Source: Pseudomonas batumici (GTDB taxonomy: Bacteria > Pseudomonadota > Gammaproteobacteria > Pseudomonadales > Pseudomonadaceae). From it: a DNA stretch of 64,000 nucleotides. Shown here one piece after another: positions 17,993-27,889 of this stretch. The translations under genes and the position numbers were made by a program. Location: assembly GCF_000820515.1 (NCBI RefSeq), contig NZ_JXDG01000007.1:1-64000 (forward strand), given 5' to 3'. Within the stretch, counting starts at the first letter, position 1. Every line of letters starts with the position of its first letter. The notes under the pieces are model-generated. The model saw only the letters and a program-made list of their open reading frames with translations, had not been told where the DNA came from and made no database searches.

Positions 17993-18874
17993 TCAAGACC
18001 CTGTGCGGCGCAACGGCGTGGTCCAGCGCTCCGACAGAATCACCCCGCCGAGGGTCAGCGTCCCGCCCAGCAGGTGATACAGCGCCAACTCTTCATGCAG
18101 GACCACGGCGGCGATCAACGCGGTGATCAGTGGCAACAGGTTGAAAAACAGGGTGGTACGGCTCGGTCCGAGTGTCGCCACCGATCGCATCCACGCCAGC
18201 GGGGCCAGCATCGAGGCCAGCAGGCAGGCATACAGCACCAGCCCGACGTTGTGCAGGTTCGGCCCGACCTTCGGCGACAGCCAGAACAGCGGGAACAGCA
18301 CCACCACCGCCACCAGCACCTGCAGGTACAGCAAGACCAGCGGTGGCAGGCGCAGTTGCCATTTCTTCAGCAAGGTACTGTAGATCGCATAGGCCAGGGT
18401 GGCGATCAGCATCATCGCGTCGCCCAGGTTCACGCCATGGGTCAGTAGCGTCGCGAGGCTGCCGGACGACACCACCACCAGCACCCCGGCAAACGACAGC
18501 AGCGCCCCGACCAGCGCGCCGGCCGTCAGGCGTTGGCCGAGGCTGAGGATGGCCAGGGCCAACGACATCAATGGCATCAACGACAGGATGATGCCCATGT
18601 TGGTGGCCGAGGTCAGGGTCGCGGCGAAGTACGCCAGGCTCTGGTAGACCGCCATGCCGAGCACCCCGAGCACGAAGATCCGGCCCAGGTTCGGGCGGAT
18701 CTGGCTCCAATGGGCAATTACCGGCTTGAGCATGAACGGGGTGAACAGCAGGCCGGCCAGCAACCAGCGGTAGAAGCCGATTTCCGCCGGGAAGATCGCG
18801 CCGACCGCCATCTTGTTGATCACGGTATTGCCGGCCCAGATAAAGATCGCCAGCAGGGGGAAAGCGTATTGCAT
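17993..18874 (-). CDS. EamA/DMT-family inner-membrane transporter
   Basis: About 293 residues with ten predicted hydrophobic helices arranged as two EamA repeats: YAFPLLAIFIWAGNTVINK opens the first and LGDAMMLIATLAYAIYSTLL the second. Members export amino acids or other metabolites, or are of unknown function; the substrate is not predictable here. I prefer the ATG at 18874, which begins right at the first helix (MQYAFPLL). A TTG at 18898 would add eight residues, and neither has a strong ribosome binding site. It converges on the acyltransferase gene. Confidence 0.8.
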   Translation of the reverse strand: MQYAFPLLAIFIWAGNTVINKMAVGAIFPAEIGFYRWLLAGLLFTPFMLKPVIAHWSQIRPNLGRIFVLGVLGMAVYQSLAYFAATLTSATNMGIILSLMPLMSLALAILSLGQRLTAGALVGALLSFAGVLVVVSSGSLATLLTHGVNLGDAMMLIATLAYAIYSTLLKKWQLRLPPLVLLYLQVLVAVVVLFPLFWLSPKVGPNLHNVGLVLYACLLASMLAPLAWMRSVATLGPSRTTLFFNLLPLITALIAAVVLHEELALYHLLGGTLTLGGVILSERWTTPLRRTGS

Positions 18875-19076
18875 GGGGGGTGTAGCCCGAATCGTCAATG
18901 AGCGGGGATTATCCTTGTGCCGGGATGAAACCTCTACCTCGATCCTGTCAATCGTGCAGGAGCAGTACCGGTGGCCGGCGCGTAGGGCCTGGCTGGGCGC
19001 TGCTGGATGTGTAACTGCGTTTGTCTACACTGAAGGCATGCCGTGCCCTTCGGTGCGGTAACAAGGAGAAAACTCC

Positions 19077-19478
19077 ATGAAGATGCTCCGTATCCCATTG
19101 TTGTTGATCGGCTTGTTACTTTGCTCACAGGGTTTTGCCGCGACGGCTCAGCAAAACAAGATGGCCACCTGTAACGCGGATGCCAAGACCCAGAACCTCA
19201 CTGGCGACAAGCGCCAGGCCTTTATGAGCAATTGCCTGAAAGCCGCGCCTGCGGCCACATCGGCCATGCCCGCCGCCACGCCTGCGGCTACACCGGCCAC
19301 CACGCCAGCCGCCATGCCGGCCACACCGGCGACCAAGCCGGCGACCGCGGCCGTGCCGGCCAAGGTGCTGACGCCGCAGCAGCAGAAGATGAAGGACTGC
19401 AATGCCGCCGCCAAGATCCAGGCGCCCAAGGGCGATGCGCACAAAGCCTTCATGAGCAATTGCCTGAAGAAGAAGTAG
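19077..19478 (+). CDS. psiF: PsiF-repeat periplasmic protein
   Basis: A 133-residue secreted protein with a signal peptide ending near residue 22 (SQGFA/A). Two PsiF repeats flank a low-complexity linker. The first is KMATCNADAKTQNLTGDKRQ with AFMSNCLK, the second KMKDCNAAAKIQAPKGDAHK with AFMSNCLKKK; each has one pair of cysteines. The linker (about residues 57-95) is almost entirely Ala, Thr, Pro and Met. The E. coli family member is phosphate-starvation induced, but I see no convincing Pho box upstream. The ribosome binding site AAGGAG is clear. The molecular role is unknown. Confidence 0.85.
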   Translation: MKMLRIPLLLIGLLLCSQGFAATAQQNKMATCNADAKTQNLTGDKRQAFMSNCLKAAPAATSAMPAATPAATPATTPAAMPATPATKPATAAVPAKVLTPQQQKMKDCNAAAKIQAPKGDAHKAFMSNCLKKK

Positions 19479-19573
19479 CGTCGAACCGCTGTCCTTCTGA
19501 CGCTTGCCGCTGGTCCTCCCTGGAGAAGGCTGGCAGACTGCCTGTCTTTTAATGCCGTTCTTTTTGAGGCTGT

Positions 19574-20584
19574 ATGTCAGCGTTTCCCCAGCGTTATGTC
19601 GTCCTGGCCAGTTTGATCCTTGTTTTCGGTGGGTTGCTGCTGGCATTGCCGTTGCGCCTGCTCCCCAGCCTGTTGGCCGGCTTACTGGTGTTCGAGCTGG
19701 TCAACATGCTCACGCCCAAGCTCGAGCACCTGATTTCCGGGCGGCGTGCGCGCTGGTTGGCGGTGGCGTTGCTGGGCACCTTGATCGTCAGCGTGCTGAG
19801 CCTGATCTTTGCCGGGGCCATCAGCTTTCTGCTGCACGAAGCGGAAAACCCCGGCGCGTCCCTCGACAAGTTCATGGTGGTGGTGGACAAGGCGCGTGGC
19901 CAGTTGCCGCCGTTCATCGACGCTTATCTGCCGGCCAGTGCGGCCGAGTTCCAGGTCGCTATCGGCGAGTGGCTGAGCAAGCACCTGAGTGAACTGCAAC
20001 TGGTGGGCAAGGACGCGGCGCATATGTTCGTGACCCTGCTGATCGGCATGGTGCTGGGGGCGATCGTGGCCTTGCAGCATGTGTCGGACATCAGCCAGCG
20101 CAAACCCCTGGCGGCGGCGCTGTTCGAGCGTTTGCGGCTGCTGGTGCAGGCGTTTCGCAATATCGTCTTCGCGCAGATCAAGATCTCGGCGCTCAACACC
20201 GCGTTCACCGCGGTTTTCCTGGCGGTGGTCCTGCCACTGTGCGGGATCAAGCTGCCGCTGACCAAGACCCTGATCGTGCTGACCTTCCTGCTCGGGCTGT
20301 TGCCGGTGATCGGCAACCTGATGTCCAACACCCTGATCACCATCGTCGGCCTGTCGCTGTCGGTCTGGGTCGCGGCGGCGGCGTTGGGCTACCTGATGTT
20401 TATCCACAAGCTGGAATACTTTCTCAACGCGCGGATCGTCGGCGGTCAGATCAGTGCCAAGTCCTGGGAGCTGCTCATGGCCATGCTGGTGTGCGAGGCT
20501 GCGTTCGGCCTGCCGGGGGTGGTGGCGGGGCCGATCTACTATGCGTACATCAAGAGCGAGTTGAAGCTGGCGCAGCTGGTCTGA
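19574..20584 (+). CDS. AI-2E transporter family (PerM/TqsA-like) membrane protein
   Basis: A 336-residue polytopic inner-membrane protein. Helical pairs occur near residues 8-60 and 65-90, followed by a long polar segment (about 95-150) as in PerM-like proteins, then four to five C-terminal helices including LTFLLGLLPVIGNLMSNTLI and the conserved FLNARIVGGQISAKSWELLM plus GLPGVVAGPIYYAYIK. The family is variously linked to AI-2 export or ion antiport, so the substrate is unassigned. It is transcribed alone and ends before a hairpin-forming repeat. Confidence 0.82.
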   Translation: MSAFPQRYVVLASLILVFGGLLLALPLRLLPSLLAGLLVFELVNMLTPKLEHLISGRRARWLAVALLGTLIVSVLSLIFAGAISFLLHEAENPGASLDKFMVVVDKARGQLPPFIDAYLPASAAEFQVAIGEWLSKHLSELQLVGKDAAHMFVTLLIGMVLGAIVALQHVSDISQRKPLAAALFERLRLLVQAFRNIVFAQIKISALNTAFTAVFLAVVLPLCGIKLPLTKTLIVLTFLLGLLPVIGNLMSNTLITIVGLSLSVWVAAAALGYLMFIHKLEYFLNARIVGGQISAKSWELLMAMLVCEAAFGLPGVVAGPIYYAYIKSELKLAQLV

Positions 20585-20611
20585 CCCCAGCATTAAAAAC
20601 GCCGCCAAACC

Positions 20612-20723
20612 TTGTAGGAGCTGTCGAGCCTTGGCGAGGCTGCGATGACGGTAGTCCAGTCAATATTGATGTTGCCTGACCGACCGCGATCGCCGCCTCG
20701 CCAAGGCTCGACAGCTCCTACAA
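20612..20723. repeat. Perfect 29-bp inverted repeat with 54-base spacer
   Basis: Arms 20612-20640 and 20695-20723 are exact reverse complements. They share the TGTAGGAGCT start of the local REPs but have a different body (GTCGAGCCTTGGCGAGGC). It lies between two convergent genes and can fold on either strand, so it may double as a bidirectional transcription stop. It appears to be a separate REP subfamily. Confidence 0.85.
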
Positions 20724-20745
20724 TAACCGCGTGTTCAATCGAGTT

Positions 20746-22011
20746 TCAGCCGTAGCGCTTCTTCGCCTCGATCGCCAGGCCGCTGCCGATGCTGCCGAAG
20801 ATGTTGCCTTCCACATGCCGGGCGTTGGGCAACATCGCCGCCACGCTCTGGCGCAGTGCCGGAATGGCGCTGGAACCGCCGGTGAAGAACACCGTGTCGA
20901 CCTGCCCGACACCCACGCCGGCATCGCCGAGCAACTGGGTGACGCTGTTGCGGATACGCTCCAGCAGGTTGTCGATGGCCGACTCGAACAATCCCCGGCT
21001 CAACGCCACGCTCAAGCCCTGTTCGATGCGGTCCATCGGCACGTGGCGCTGTTCGGCATGGGTCAGCTGGATCTTGGTTTCCTCGACTTCCATCGCCAGC
21101 CAGTGCCCGGCGCGCTGTTCGATCAGCTTGAACAGGCGATCGATGCCCCCTGTGTCCTCGATGTCGTAGCGCATGCTGCCCAGGGCCAGCTGGGATTTCT
21201 GCGAGTACACCGAGTTGATGGTGTGCCAGGTCGCCAGGTTCATGTGATGGCTGGTGGGCATATAGGCACCGCTCTTCATCCGGCTGCCGTAGCCGAACAG
21301 TGGCATCACGCCTTGCAGGCTCAGTTGCTTGTCGAAGTCGGTTCCGCCGATGTGGACACCGCCGGTGGCGAGGATATCCTCATGGCGGTTGTCCAGGCCC
21401 CGGCGCTCGGGCGACAGGCGCACCAGGGAGAAGTCCGAGGTGCCGCCGCCGATGTCGACGATCAGCACCAGCTCTTCACGGTCCAGGGTCGACTCGTAGT
21501 CGAAGGCCGCCGCGATGGGTTCGTACTGGAAGGACACGTCCTTGAAACCGAGCTTCTTCGCGACTTCCGCCAGGGTGTCTTCGGCTTCCTGGTCGGCGGC
21601 CGGGTCTTCGTCGACGAAGAACACCGGACGGCCCAGCACCACCTGCTCGAACTCGCGGCCGGCAGTAGCTTCGGCGCGCTGCTTCAACTGGCCGATAAAC
21701 AGCCCCAGCAGGTCCTTGAACGGCATGGCCGTGCCCAGCACGCTGGTGTCGTGCTTGATCAGCTTGGAGCCCAGCAGGCTCTTGAGCGAGCGCATCAACC
21801 GGCCTTCGTAGCCTTCCAGGTACTCGTGCAGGGCCAGTCGGCCGTAGACCGGGCGGCGTTCCTCGATATTGAAGAAGACCACCGAGGGCAGGGTGATCTT
21901 GTCGTCTTCCAGCGCGATCAGCGTTTCCATGCCGGGGCGCAGCCAGCCGACGGTGGAGTTGGACGTGCCGAAGTCGATACCGCAGGCACGGGCCGGAGAG
22001 GCGTTGTTCAT
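20746..22011 (-). CDS. yegD: Short Hsp70-family chaperone, YegD type
   Basis: 421 residues, essentially an actin-fold ATPase without the usual C-terminal peptide-binding domain. The phosphate 1 motif is CGIDFGTSNSTVGW near the N-terminus, phosphate 2 is LVLIVDIGGGTSDFSLVRL, and the adenosine motif is VFFTGGSSAIPALRQ. I start at the ATG at 22011, directly before the conserved CGIDFGTSN; a longer frame to 22182 has no family support. It is divergent from cbpA, which encodes a DnaJ-type protein, so the pair may share regulation. The substrate is unknown. Confidence 0.85.
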   Translation of the reverse strand: MNNASPARACGIDFGTSNSTVGWLRPGMETLIALEDDKITLPSVVFFNIEERRPVYGRLALHEYLEGYEGRLMRSLKSLLGSKLIKHDTSVLGTAMPFKDLLGLFIGQLKQRAEATAGREFEQVVLGRPVFFVDEDPAADQEAEDTLAEVAKKLGFKDVSFQYEPIAAAFDYESTLDREELVLIVDIGGGTSDFSLVRLSPERRGLDNRHEDILATGGVHIGGTDFDKQLSLQGVMPLFGYGSRMKSGAYMPTSHHMNLATWHTINSVYSQKSQLALGSMRYDIEDTGGIDRLFKLIEQRAGHWLAMEVEETKIQLTHAEQRHVPMDRIEQGLSVALSRGLFESAIDNLLERIRNSVTQLLGDAGVGVGQVDTVFFTGGSSAIPALRQSVAAMLPNARHVEGNIFGSIGSGLAIEAKKRYG

Positions 22012-22320
22012 GGTGTTCGGGTTCCGGTTGAAAAAACGGCCGCGCAGTGTATGCCAGTCGCGCCCGGATTCGAAGGCCGGTGATCCGTTAAATGGCGGTT
22101 CTTGCGCGGTCTTGCCCTTGAAAGGCCAGCATTCGCCCCCAACCTTGCAGTTAATGGTTCGGCCCGCGCCTGTCGATGACAAGAAATCGCCGCGACGGCC
22201 GATATATTCCGCTACGCCCCTGAGTCACAGCCTTGAGCTCGGTCAATCCTTGTCGCGCCGATGCGCGCAGGCTGTGTCTTGCCGAGCGGCGCGATATCGA
22301 TAACGGATGGTGATCCTTAG
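22012..22320. other. Divergent control region of yegD and cbpA
   Basis: 309 bases with no credible gene, presumably holding promoters for both chaperone genes. I looked for heat-shock sigma-32 elements (CTTGAA with CCCCAT) and found only CTTGAG near 22231 without a matching -10. The cbpA start at 22321 lacks a strong Shine-Dalgarno sequence. Confidence 0.4.
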
Positions 22321-23268
22321 ATGGACTTCAAAGATTATTACAAGATCCTGGGCGTGGAGCCGACGGCGGACGACAAGGCCATCAAGGCCGCGTACCGCAA
22401 GCTGGCGCGCAAGTACCACCCGGATGTCAGCAAGGAAAAGGACGCCGAGGCGAAATTCAAGGATGCCTCCGAAGCCTATGAGGCGCTGAGAAGCGCCGAC
22501 AAGCGCGCCGAATACGACGACCTGCGCCGATACGGCCAGCACGGCCAGCCGTTCCAGGGCCCGCCGGGTTGGCAGGGGCGCGGCGGTTTTGGCGGTGGCG
22601 CGGACACGGGCGACTTCTCGGACTTCTTCAGTTCGATCTTCGGCTCGCGCGGTGCCGGTTTCGGGGGTGGCCAAGCGGGTCGCAGCGCCGGTCGGCGAGG
22701 GCAGGACGTGGAACTGGAACTGCCGATCTTCCTGGAAGAAAGCCTCTCGAACGAGTCGAAGAAGGTCAGCTTCCACATCCCGCAGCACAATGCGGCCGGC
22801 AAGCATGTCAGCAACACCAGCAAGAGCCTGAACGTGAAGATTCCGGCCGGTGTCACCGACGGCGAGCGTATCCGTCTCAAGGGCCAGGGCGCGCCGGGTA
22901 TCGGCGGCGGGGCCAATGGCGACCTGTACCTGACGATTCGCTTCGCGCCTCACCCCAGGTTCGAGGTCGAAGGCGAGAACCTGATCATCACCCTGCCGCT
23001 GGCCCCCTGGGAGCTGGCGTTGGGGGCCGAGGTCGCGGTGCCGACCCTGACGGGCAAGATCAACCTCAAGGTCCCGGCGGGCAGCCAGAACGGCCAGCGC
23101 ATGCGGGCCAAGGGCCACGGCCTGTTGAACAAGGCCGGGCAGCGCGGTTATCTGTTCGTGCAACTCAAGGCGGTGATGCCGCGGCAGAACGACGATGCCG
23201 TCAAGGCGTTGTGGCAGGAACTGGCGAAAAAGGCCGCCTTCGACCCGAGAGAGCACTGGGGTAGCTGA
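22321..23268 (+). CDS. cbpA: Curved-DNA-binding DnaJ-type co-chaperone CbpA
   Basis: A 315-residue J-domain protein. The J domain spans residues 1-70 with HPD at 33-35. A Gly/Phe-rich linker (about 80-128) follows, then two beta-sandwich substrate domains ([13 protein letters not shown], then [20 protein letters not shown]) and the dimerisation tail. There is no zinc-finger domain, which separates CbpA from DnaJ. It stimulates DnaK and binds curved DNA in the nucleoid (family knowledge). Its inhibitor CbpM is normally encoded next; here only a stump follows (see next entry). Confidence 0.92.
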   Translation: MDFKDYYKILGVEPTADDKAIKAAYRKLARKYHPDVSKEKDAEAKFKDASEAYEALRSADKRAEYDDLRRYGQHGQPFQGPPGWQGRGGFGGGADTGDFSDFFSSIFGSRGAGFGGGQAGRSAGRRGQDVELELPIFLEESLSNESKKVSFHIPQHNAAGKHVSNTSKSLNVKIPAGVTDGERIRLKGQGAPGIGGGANGDLYLTIRFAPHPRFEVEGENLIITLPLAPWELALGAEVAVPTLTGKINLKVPAGSQNGQRMRAKGHGLLNKAGQRGYLFVQLKAVMPRQNDDAVKALWQELAKKAAFDPREHWGS

Positions 23269-23349
23269 TACCTGTTGGAGGAGGTGCAGCATCTGCGGGC
23301 GGAGAGCCAGATGCTGCGCCAGTGCCTGGGGTGCTTTGTCCTCGATTGA
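23269..23349 (+). pseudogene. cbpM: C-terminal remnant of the CbpM chaperone modulator
   Basis: Immediately after the cbpA TGA, in the same frame, 26 sense codons and a TGA encode YLLEEVQHLRAESQMLRQCL and then GCFVLD. This resembles the C-terminal helix of E. coli CbpM as I recall it (MDDIAHLKQENRLLRQRL then SRFV). The MerR-like N-terminal domain, the intergenic gap and any start codon are missing, so a deletion of about 220-250 bases is inferred. It could be translated only by reading through the cbpA stop. Confidence 0.7.
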
Positions 23350-23365
23350 ATGGCCGCCTGCGGCG

Positions 23366-23390
23366 GATCGCCAGCAAGCTGGCTCCTACA
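23366..23390. repeat. Single REP copy
   Basis: One GATCGCCAGCAAGCTGGCTCCTACA unit lies between the cbpM stump and the ureC stop. The second arm of a pair is absent. Confidence 0.75.
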
Positions 23391-23404
23391 AGGGGCGCCC
23401 GGGT

Positions 23405-25105
23405 TCAGAACAGAAAGTAGCGTTGCGCCATCGGCAACACGTCCGCCGGCTCGCACCACAGCAGCACGCCATCGGCCTTGACCTGGTAGGTCTGCGGATC
23501 GACGTCGATGTGCGGCAGGTAGTCGTTGTGGATCAGGTCGGTTTTCTGCACGTCGCGGCAGCCCTTCACCACGGCGATCCTTTTCTTCAGGCCCAGGCTC
23601 TGGGGGACCCCCGCGTCCTGCGCGGCCTGGCTGATAAAGGTCAGGCTGGTGGCGTGCAATGAGCCGCCGTAGCTGGCGAACATCGGCCGGTAATGCACCG
23701 GCTGCGGGGTCGGGATCGAGGCGTTGGCATCGCCCATCAGGCTCGCGGCAATTGCCCCGCCCTTGAGGATCAGCGTCGGTTTCACGCCGAAGAACGCCGG
23801 GCGCCAGAGCACCAGGTCGGCCCATTTGCCCACTTCGATCGAGCCCACTTCATGGCTGATGCCGTGGGTGATCGCCGGGTTGATGGTGTATTTGGCGATG
23901 TAGCGCTTGACCCGGAAGTTGCTGTTGCCGTCACCGTCGCCCGGCAGCGGGCCGCGTTGTCGCTTCATCTTGTCGGCGGTCTGCCAGGTGCGCGTGATGA
24001 CTTCACCGACCCGGCCCATGGCCTGGCTGTCGGAACTGATCATCGAGAACGCACCGAGGTCGTGGAGGATGTCCTCGGCGGCGATGGTTTCCCGGCGGAT
24101 GCGGCTTTCGGCAAAGGCCACGTCCTCGGCGATGCTTGGATCGAGGTGATGGCAGACCATCAGCATGTCCAGGTGCTCGTCGATGGTGTTGCGGGTGAAC
24201 GGCCGGGTCGGGTTGGTGGAACTGGGCAGCACGTTGGCGAAGCCGCAGGCCTTGATGATGTCCGGCGCATGGCCGCCACCCGCGCCTTCGGTGTGATAGG
24301 TGTGGATGGTGCGGCCCTTGAACGCGCCGAGGGTGGTCTCGACGAAGCCGGATTCGTTGAGGGTGTCGGTGTGGATCGCCACCTGCACGTCGTACTGGTC
24401 GGCCACGCTCAGGCAGTTGTCGATTGCGGCGGGGGTGGTGCCCCAGTCTTCATGCAGCTTGAGGCCAATGGCACCGGCCTCGACCTGCTCGATCAGCGGC
24501 TGCGGCAGGCTGGCGTTGCCCTTGCCGGTGAAGCCGATGTTCATCGGGAAGGCGTCGGCGGCCTGGAGCATGCGCGCCAGGTGCCAGGGCCCGGAGGTGC
24601 AGGTGGTGGCGTTGGTGCCGGTGGCCGGGCCCGTGCCGCCACCGATCATGGTGGTGACGCCGCTCATCAGCGCTTCTTCGATCTGCTGCGGGCAGATGAA
24701 GTGGATATGGGTGTCGATGCCGCCGGCGGTGAGGATCATGCCCTCGCCGGCGATGACTTCGGTGCTGGCGCCGATGGCGATGCTCACGTCGGGCTGGATG
24801 TCCGGGTTGCCGGCCTTGCCGATGGCGGCGATGCGACCGTCCTTGAGGCCGACGTCGGCCTTGACGATACCCCAGTGGTCGATGATCAGGGCGTTGGTGA
24901 TCAGGGTGTCGACGACTTCGGCGGCCAGCAGTTGGCCCTGGCCCATGCCATCACGGATCACCTTGCCGCCGCCGAATTTCACTTCTTCGCCGTAGGTGGT
25001 GAAGTCCTTTTCCACTTCGATCCACAGTTCGGTATCGGCCAGGCGCACCTTGTCGCCGACGGTGGGGCCGAACATGTCGGCGTAGGCTTGTCTGGAAATC
25101 TTCAT
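23405..25105 (-). CDS. ureC: Urease alpha (catalytic) subunit UreC
   Basis: The 566-residue nickel amidohydrolase that hydrolyses urea to ammonia and carbamate. The carbamylated lysine is in [12 protein letters not shown], metal-binding histidines are in [12 protein letters not shown] and [16 protein letters not shown], and the active-site flap is [20 protein letters not shown]. Length and start ([19 protein letters not shown]) match the family. Last in the urease block, it is separated from ureB by a REP pair. The nickel chaperone genes ureE, ureF and ureG are not in this window. Confidence 0.97.
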   Translation of the reverse strand: MKISRQAYADMFGPTVGDKVRLADTELWIEVEKDFTTYGEEVKFGGGKVIRDGMGQGQLLAAEVVDTLITNALIIDHWGIVKADVGLKDGRIAAIGKAGNPDIQPDVSIAIGASTEVIAGEGMILTAGGIDTHIHFICPQQIEEALMSGVTTMIGGGTGPATGTNATTCTSGPWHLARMLQAADAFPMNIGFTGKGNASLPQPLIEQVEAGAIGLKLHEDWGTTPAAIDNCLSVADQYDVQVAIHTDTLNESGFVETTLGAFKGRTIHTYHTEGAGGGHAPDIIKACGFANVLPSSTNPTRPFTRNTIDEHLDMLMVCHHLDPSIAEDVAFAESRIRRETIAAEDILHDLGAFSMISSDSQAMGRVGEVITRTWQTADKMKRQRGPLPGDGDGNSNFRVKRYIAKYTINPAITHGISHEVGSIEVGKWADLVLWRPAFFGVKPTLILKGGAIAASLMGDANASIPTPQPVHYRPMFASYGGSLHATSLTFISQAAQDAGVPQSLGLKKRIAVVKGCRDVQKTDLIHNDYLPHIDVDPQTYQVKADGVLLWCEPADVLPMAQRYFLF

Positions 25106-25176
25106 CGTGGATCCTTGGAAGGGTGAGCCTTCATCCGGGCGTCAGGCGTACCGGCGATGGCGAATTTGAGTCCGTC

Positions 25177-25266
25177 TTCGCTGGCAAGCCAGGCTCCTAC
25201 AGGTCTGTGGCGGTACACAGAATCTGTGTTCGACGCTGAACTGTAGGAGCCGGCTTGCTGGCGATG
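25177..25266. repeat. REP pair in outward orientation between ureB and ureC
   Basis: Unlike the other pairs here, the arms are swapped: CGCTGGCAAGCCAGGCTCCTACA comes first and the TGTAGGAGCCGGCTTGCTGGCGATG copy comes second (25242-25266). It occupies most of the 181-base gap between ureB and ureC, so it would sit within the urease mRNA. Confidence 0.85.
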
Positions 25267-25286
25267 GCGTCGGTGCAGGCAACCGC

Positions 25287-26131
<845 letters not shown>

Positions 26132-26665
26132 TTACTCCTGGTTGACGGCGGGCGGCAGGGCGCCTGGATTCAAGGTCAGTTGCATGAAGGTCAGGTCCAG
26201 CCAGCGGCCGAACTTCACGCCCACCTGGGGCATCTGTCCGGTGATGACAAAGCCCTGGCGTTCATGCAGGCGAATGGACGCGCTGTTGCCACTTTCGATG
26301 GCGGCGACCATTACATGTTTGTCACAGCCCCGGGCGCGCTCGATCAGGGCCGCCATCAGGCGCGGGCCCAGGCCGTTGCCGCGCTGGTCGCTGCGTACGT
26401 ACACCGAGTGTTCGACGGTGTGGCGGAAGCCCTCGAAGGGGCGCCAGTCGCCGAAGGAGGCATAACCGAGCACGCTGTCGCTGCTGTCGACGATCACCAG
26501 GATCGGGTAGCCCTGGCCTTGCCGGGCGCTGAACCAGGCCTGGCGGTTGCCCAGGTCCACCGGTTGTTCGTTCCAGATGGCGGTGGTGTTGAGTACCGCG
26601 TCGTTGTAGATGTCACGGATCGCCGGCAGGTCGGCGTGGGCGGCATCACGGATAACGTAGGACAT
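26132..26665 (-). CDS. Phosphinothricin-type GNAT acetyltransferase (PA4866-like)
   Basis: A 177-residue GNAT enzyme of the Pat/Bar family. Residues near the start (RDAAHADLPAIRDIYNDAV) and the CoA-binding SVYVRSDQRGNGLGPRLMAAL with IESGNSASIRLHERQGF are typical. The PAO1 protein in the same urease position, PA4866, is recalled to acetylate methionine sulfoximine and methionine sulfone rather than phosphinothricin. Acetylating such glutamine-synthetase inhibitors makes sense beside genes that generate ammonia (inference). It lies 8 bases after ureA. Confidence 0.82.
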   Translation of the reverse strand: MSYVIRDAAHADLPAIRDIYNDAVLNTTAIWNEQPVDLGNRQAWFSARQGQGYPILVIVDSSDSVLGYASFGDWRPFEGFRHTVEHSVYVRSDQRGNGLGPRLMAALIERARGCDKHVMVAAIESGNSASIRLHERQGFVITGQMPQVGVKFGRWLDLTFMQLTLNPGALPPAVNQE

Positions 26666-26673
26666 GCTCGGCC

Positions 26674-26976
26674 TCAGGCGATGGGTTGGTGGACGGTGAC
26701 CAGCTTGGTGCCATCGGGGAAGGTGGCTTCAACCTGGATCTCCGGGATCATTTCCGGGATGCCTTCCATCACTTGTTCGCGGCTGAGCAGCGTGGTGCCG
26801 TAGTGCATCAGCTCGGCCACGCTCTGGCCGTCGCGGGCACCTTCCAGCAGGGCCGCCGAGATGTAGGCCATGGCTTCCGGATAGTTGAGTTTCACCCCGC
26901 GGGCCAGGCGCCGTTCGGCCACCAGACCAGCGGTGAAAATCAGCAGTTTGTCTTTTTCGCGGGGTGTCAGGTCCAT
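26674..26976 (-). CDS. ureA: Urease gamma subunit UreA
   Basis: 100 residues, the smallest structural subunit. The whole sequence matches the family: [40 protein letters not shown] and [20 protein letters not shown]. It lies 43 bases downstream of ureD. Confidence 0.96.
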   Translation of the reverse strand: MDLTPREKDKLLIFTAGLVAERRLARGVKLNYPEAMAYISAALLEGARDGQSVAELMHYGTTLLSREQVMEGIPEMIPEIQVEATFPDGTKLVTVHQPIA

Positions 26977-27019
26977 GGTTCGGAGTCCGTTGGCAGGCAG
27001 TCAAAGAGGTGCGGCATAT

Positions 27020-27859
27020 TCATGTGTTCCAGATCCTCGGTGGCACCGCGTCGCGCCCCAGCAGGGCCGGGCGCAACAGCCGCCACAGCTCGATCAGCCA
27101 GGCGCGGGCGTGCAAGGCCTCTCCGGCCAGGCAGCGCGCCACCAGCAGGTTGGGCAGTTGTGTCAGGTCGCCGCGCACCCGCGCCGGCACTGAGCGGCAG
27201 CGTTCCAGCAGTTCGCTGTCGATCTCGCCGGTGACCAGCAGGGTGGCGAAGACCGGTTGGCCGTCGAGGCCGATGGGCGAATCCAGCAGGCCGTCGCCGC
27301 CCCGGATGCGTTGGCGTTCGTGCCAGAACAGCTGACCGTCGCGGCGGATGTCCAGCTGCGAGTGGAAATGCCCGCGATCGAAACGCTCGCCACTGGCGGG
27401 GCGCCCGAGGGCGACCATGTCCCAGTAGAACAGCCGGGCGTCGCCCTCCAGATCGATGGTAGTACGGAGTTCGGCCTGGGCCGCGCTGAACACGATGGTT
27501 TCCTGGGGCAGCCATTCCAGGGTCGCTCCGGCGGCGACCTTCAGGTCCAGGGTCTGGTAGGCCGGTCCGGTGGCGCGATACCACTTGGCGGCCCCGGGGC
27601 TGGTCAGTTGCGCCCAGGCAGCGGGTTCGACCCGGGCGCTGATGGCCAGCCGGTCACCCCCGGCAATGCCGCCCGGTGGGTGGACGATGATGTGCTGGCA
27701 GACTTCGGGGCCTTCGGCGTACAGGTGTTTCTGCACCCGCAACGGCCCCAGGTGTCGCCGCGTGACCGGGCGCGTGCAATCGCCGAAGCGGGCGTAGCCG
27801 AGTTCCAGCTCGGCATGCCAACTGGGGGTGAACAGGGCGTTGGTGGCAGGTAAATTCAT
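27020..27859 (-). CDS. ureD: Urease accessory protein UreD
   Basis: A 279-residue scaffold protein that forms UreDFG with UreF and UreG and delivers nickel to the apoenzyme (family knowledge). Recognisable blocks are [20 protein letters not shown] with [10 protein letters not shown], and [17 protein letters not shown]. It starts 30 bases after urtE stops, with no terminator in between, so the urea transporter and urease genes may be read as one transcript. Confidence 0.93.
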   Translation of the reverse strand: MNLPATNALFTPSWHAELELGYARFGDCTRPVTRRHLGPLRVQKHLYAEGPEVCQHIIVHPPGGIAGGDRLAISARVEPAAWAQLTSPGAAKWYRATGPAYQTLDLKVAAGATLEWLPQETIVFSAAQAELRTTIDLEGDARLFYWDMVALGRPASGERFDRGHFHSQLDIRRDGQLFWHERQRIRGGDGLLDSPIGLDGQPVFATLLVTGEIDSELLERCRSVPARVRGDLTQLPNLLVARCLAGEALHARAWLIELWRLLRPALLGRDAVPPRIWNT

Positions 27860-27889
27860 GGTTTCTAATTATCGTCCGGACGTTACAGG

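Noticed and set aside
18900..19076. Pho box upstream of psiF
   Set aside because: Only one CTGTCAA-like half is present near 18947; the second direct repeat 11 bases away is missing.
22182..22320. Heat-shock sigma-32 promoter for cbpA or yegD
   Set aside because: CTTGAG near 22231 has no CCCCAT-like -10 at a proper distance on either strand.
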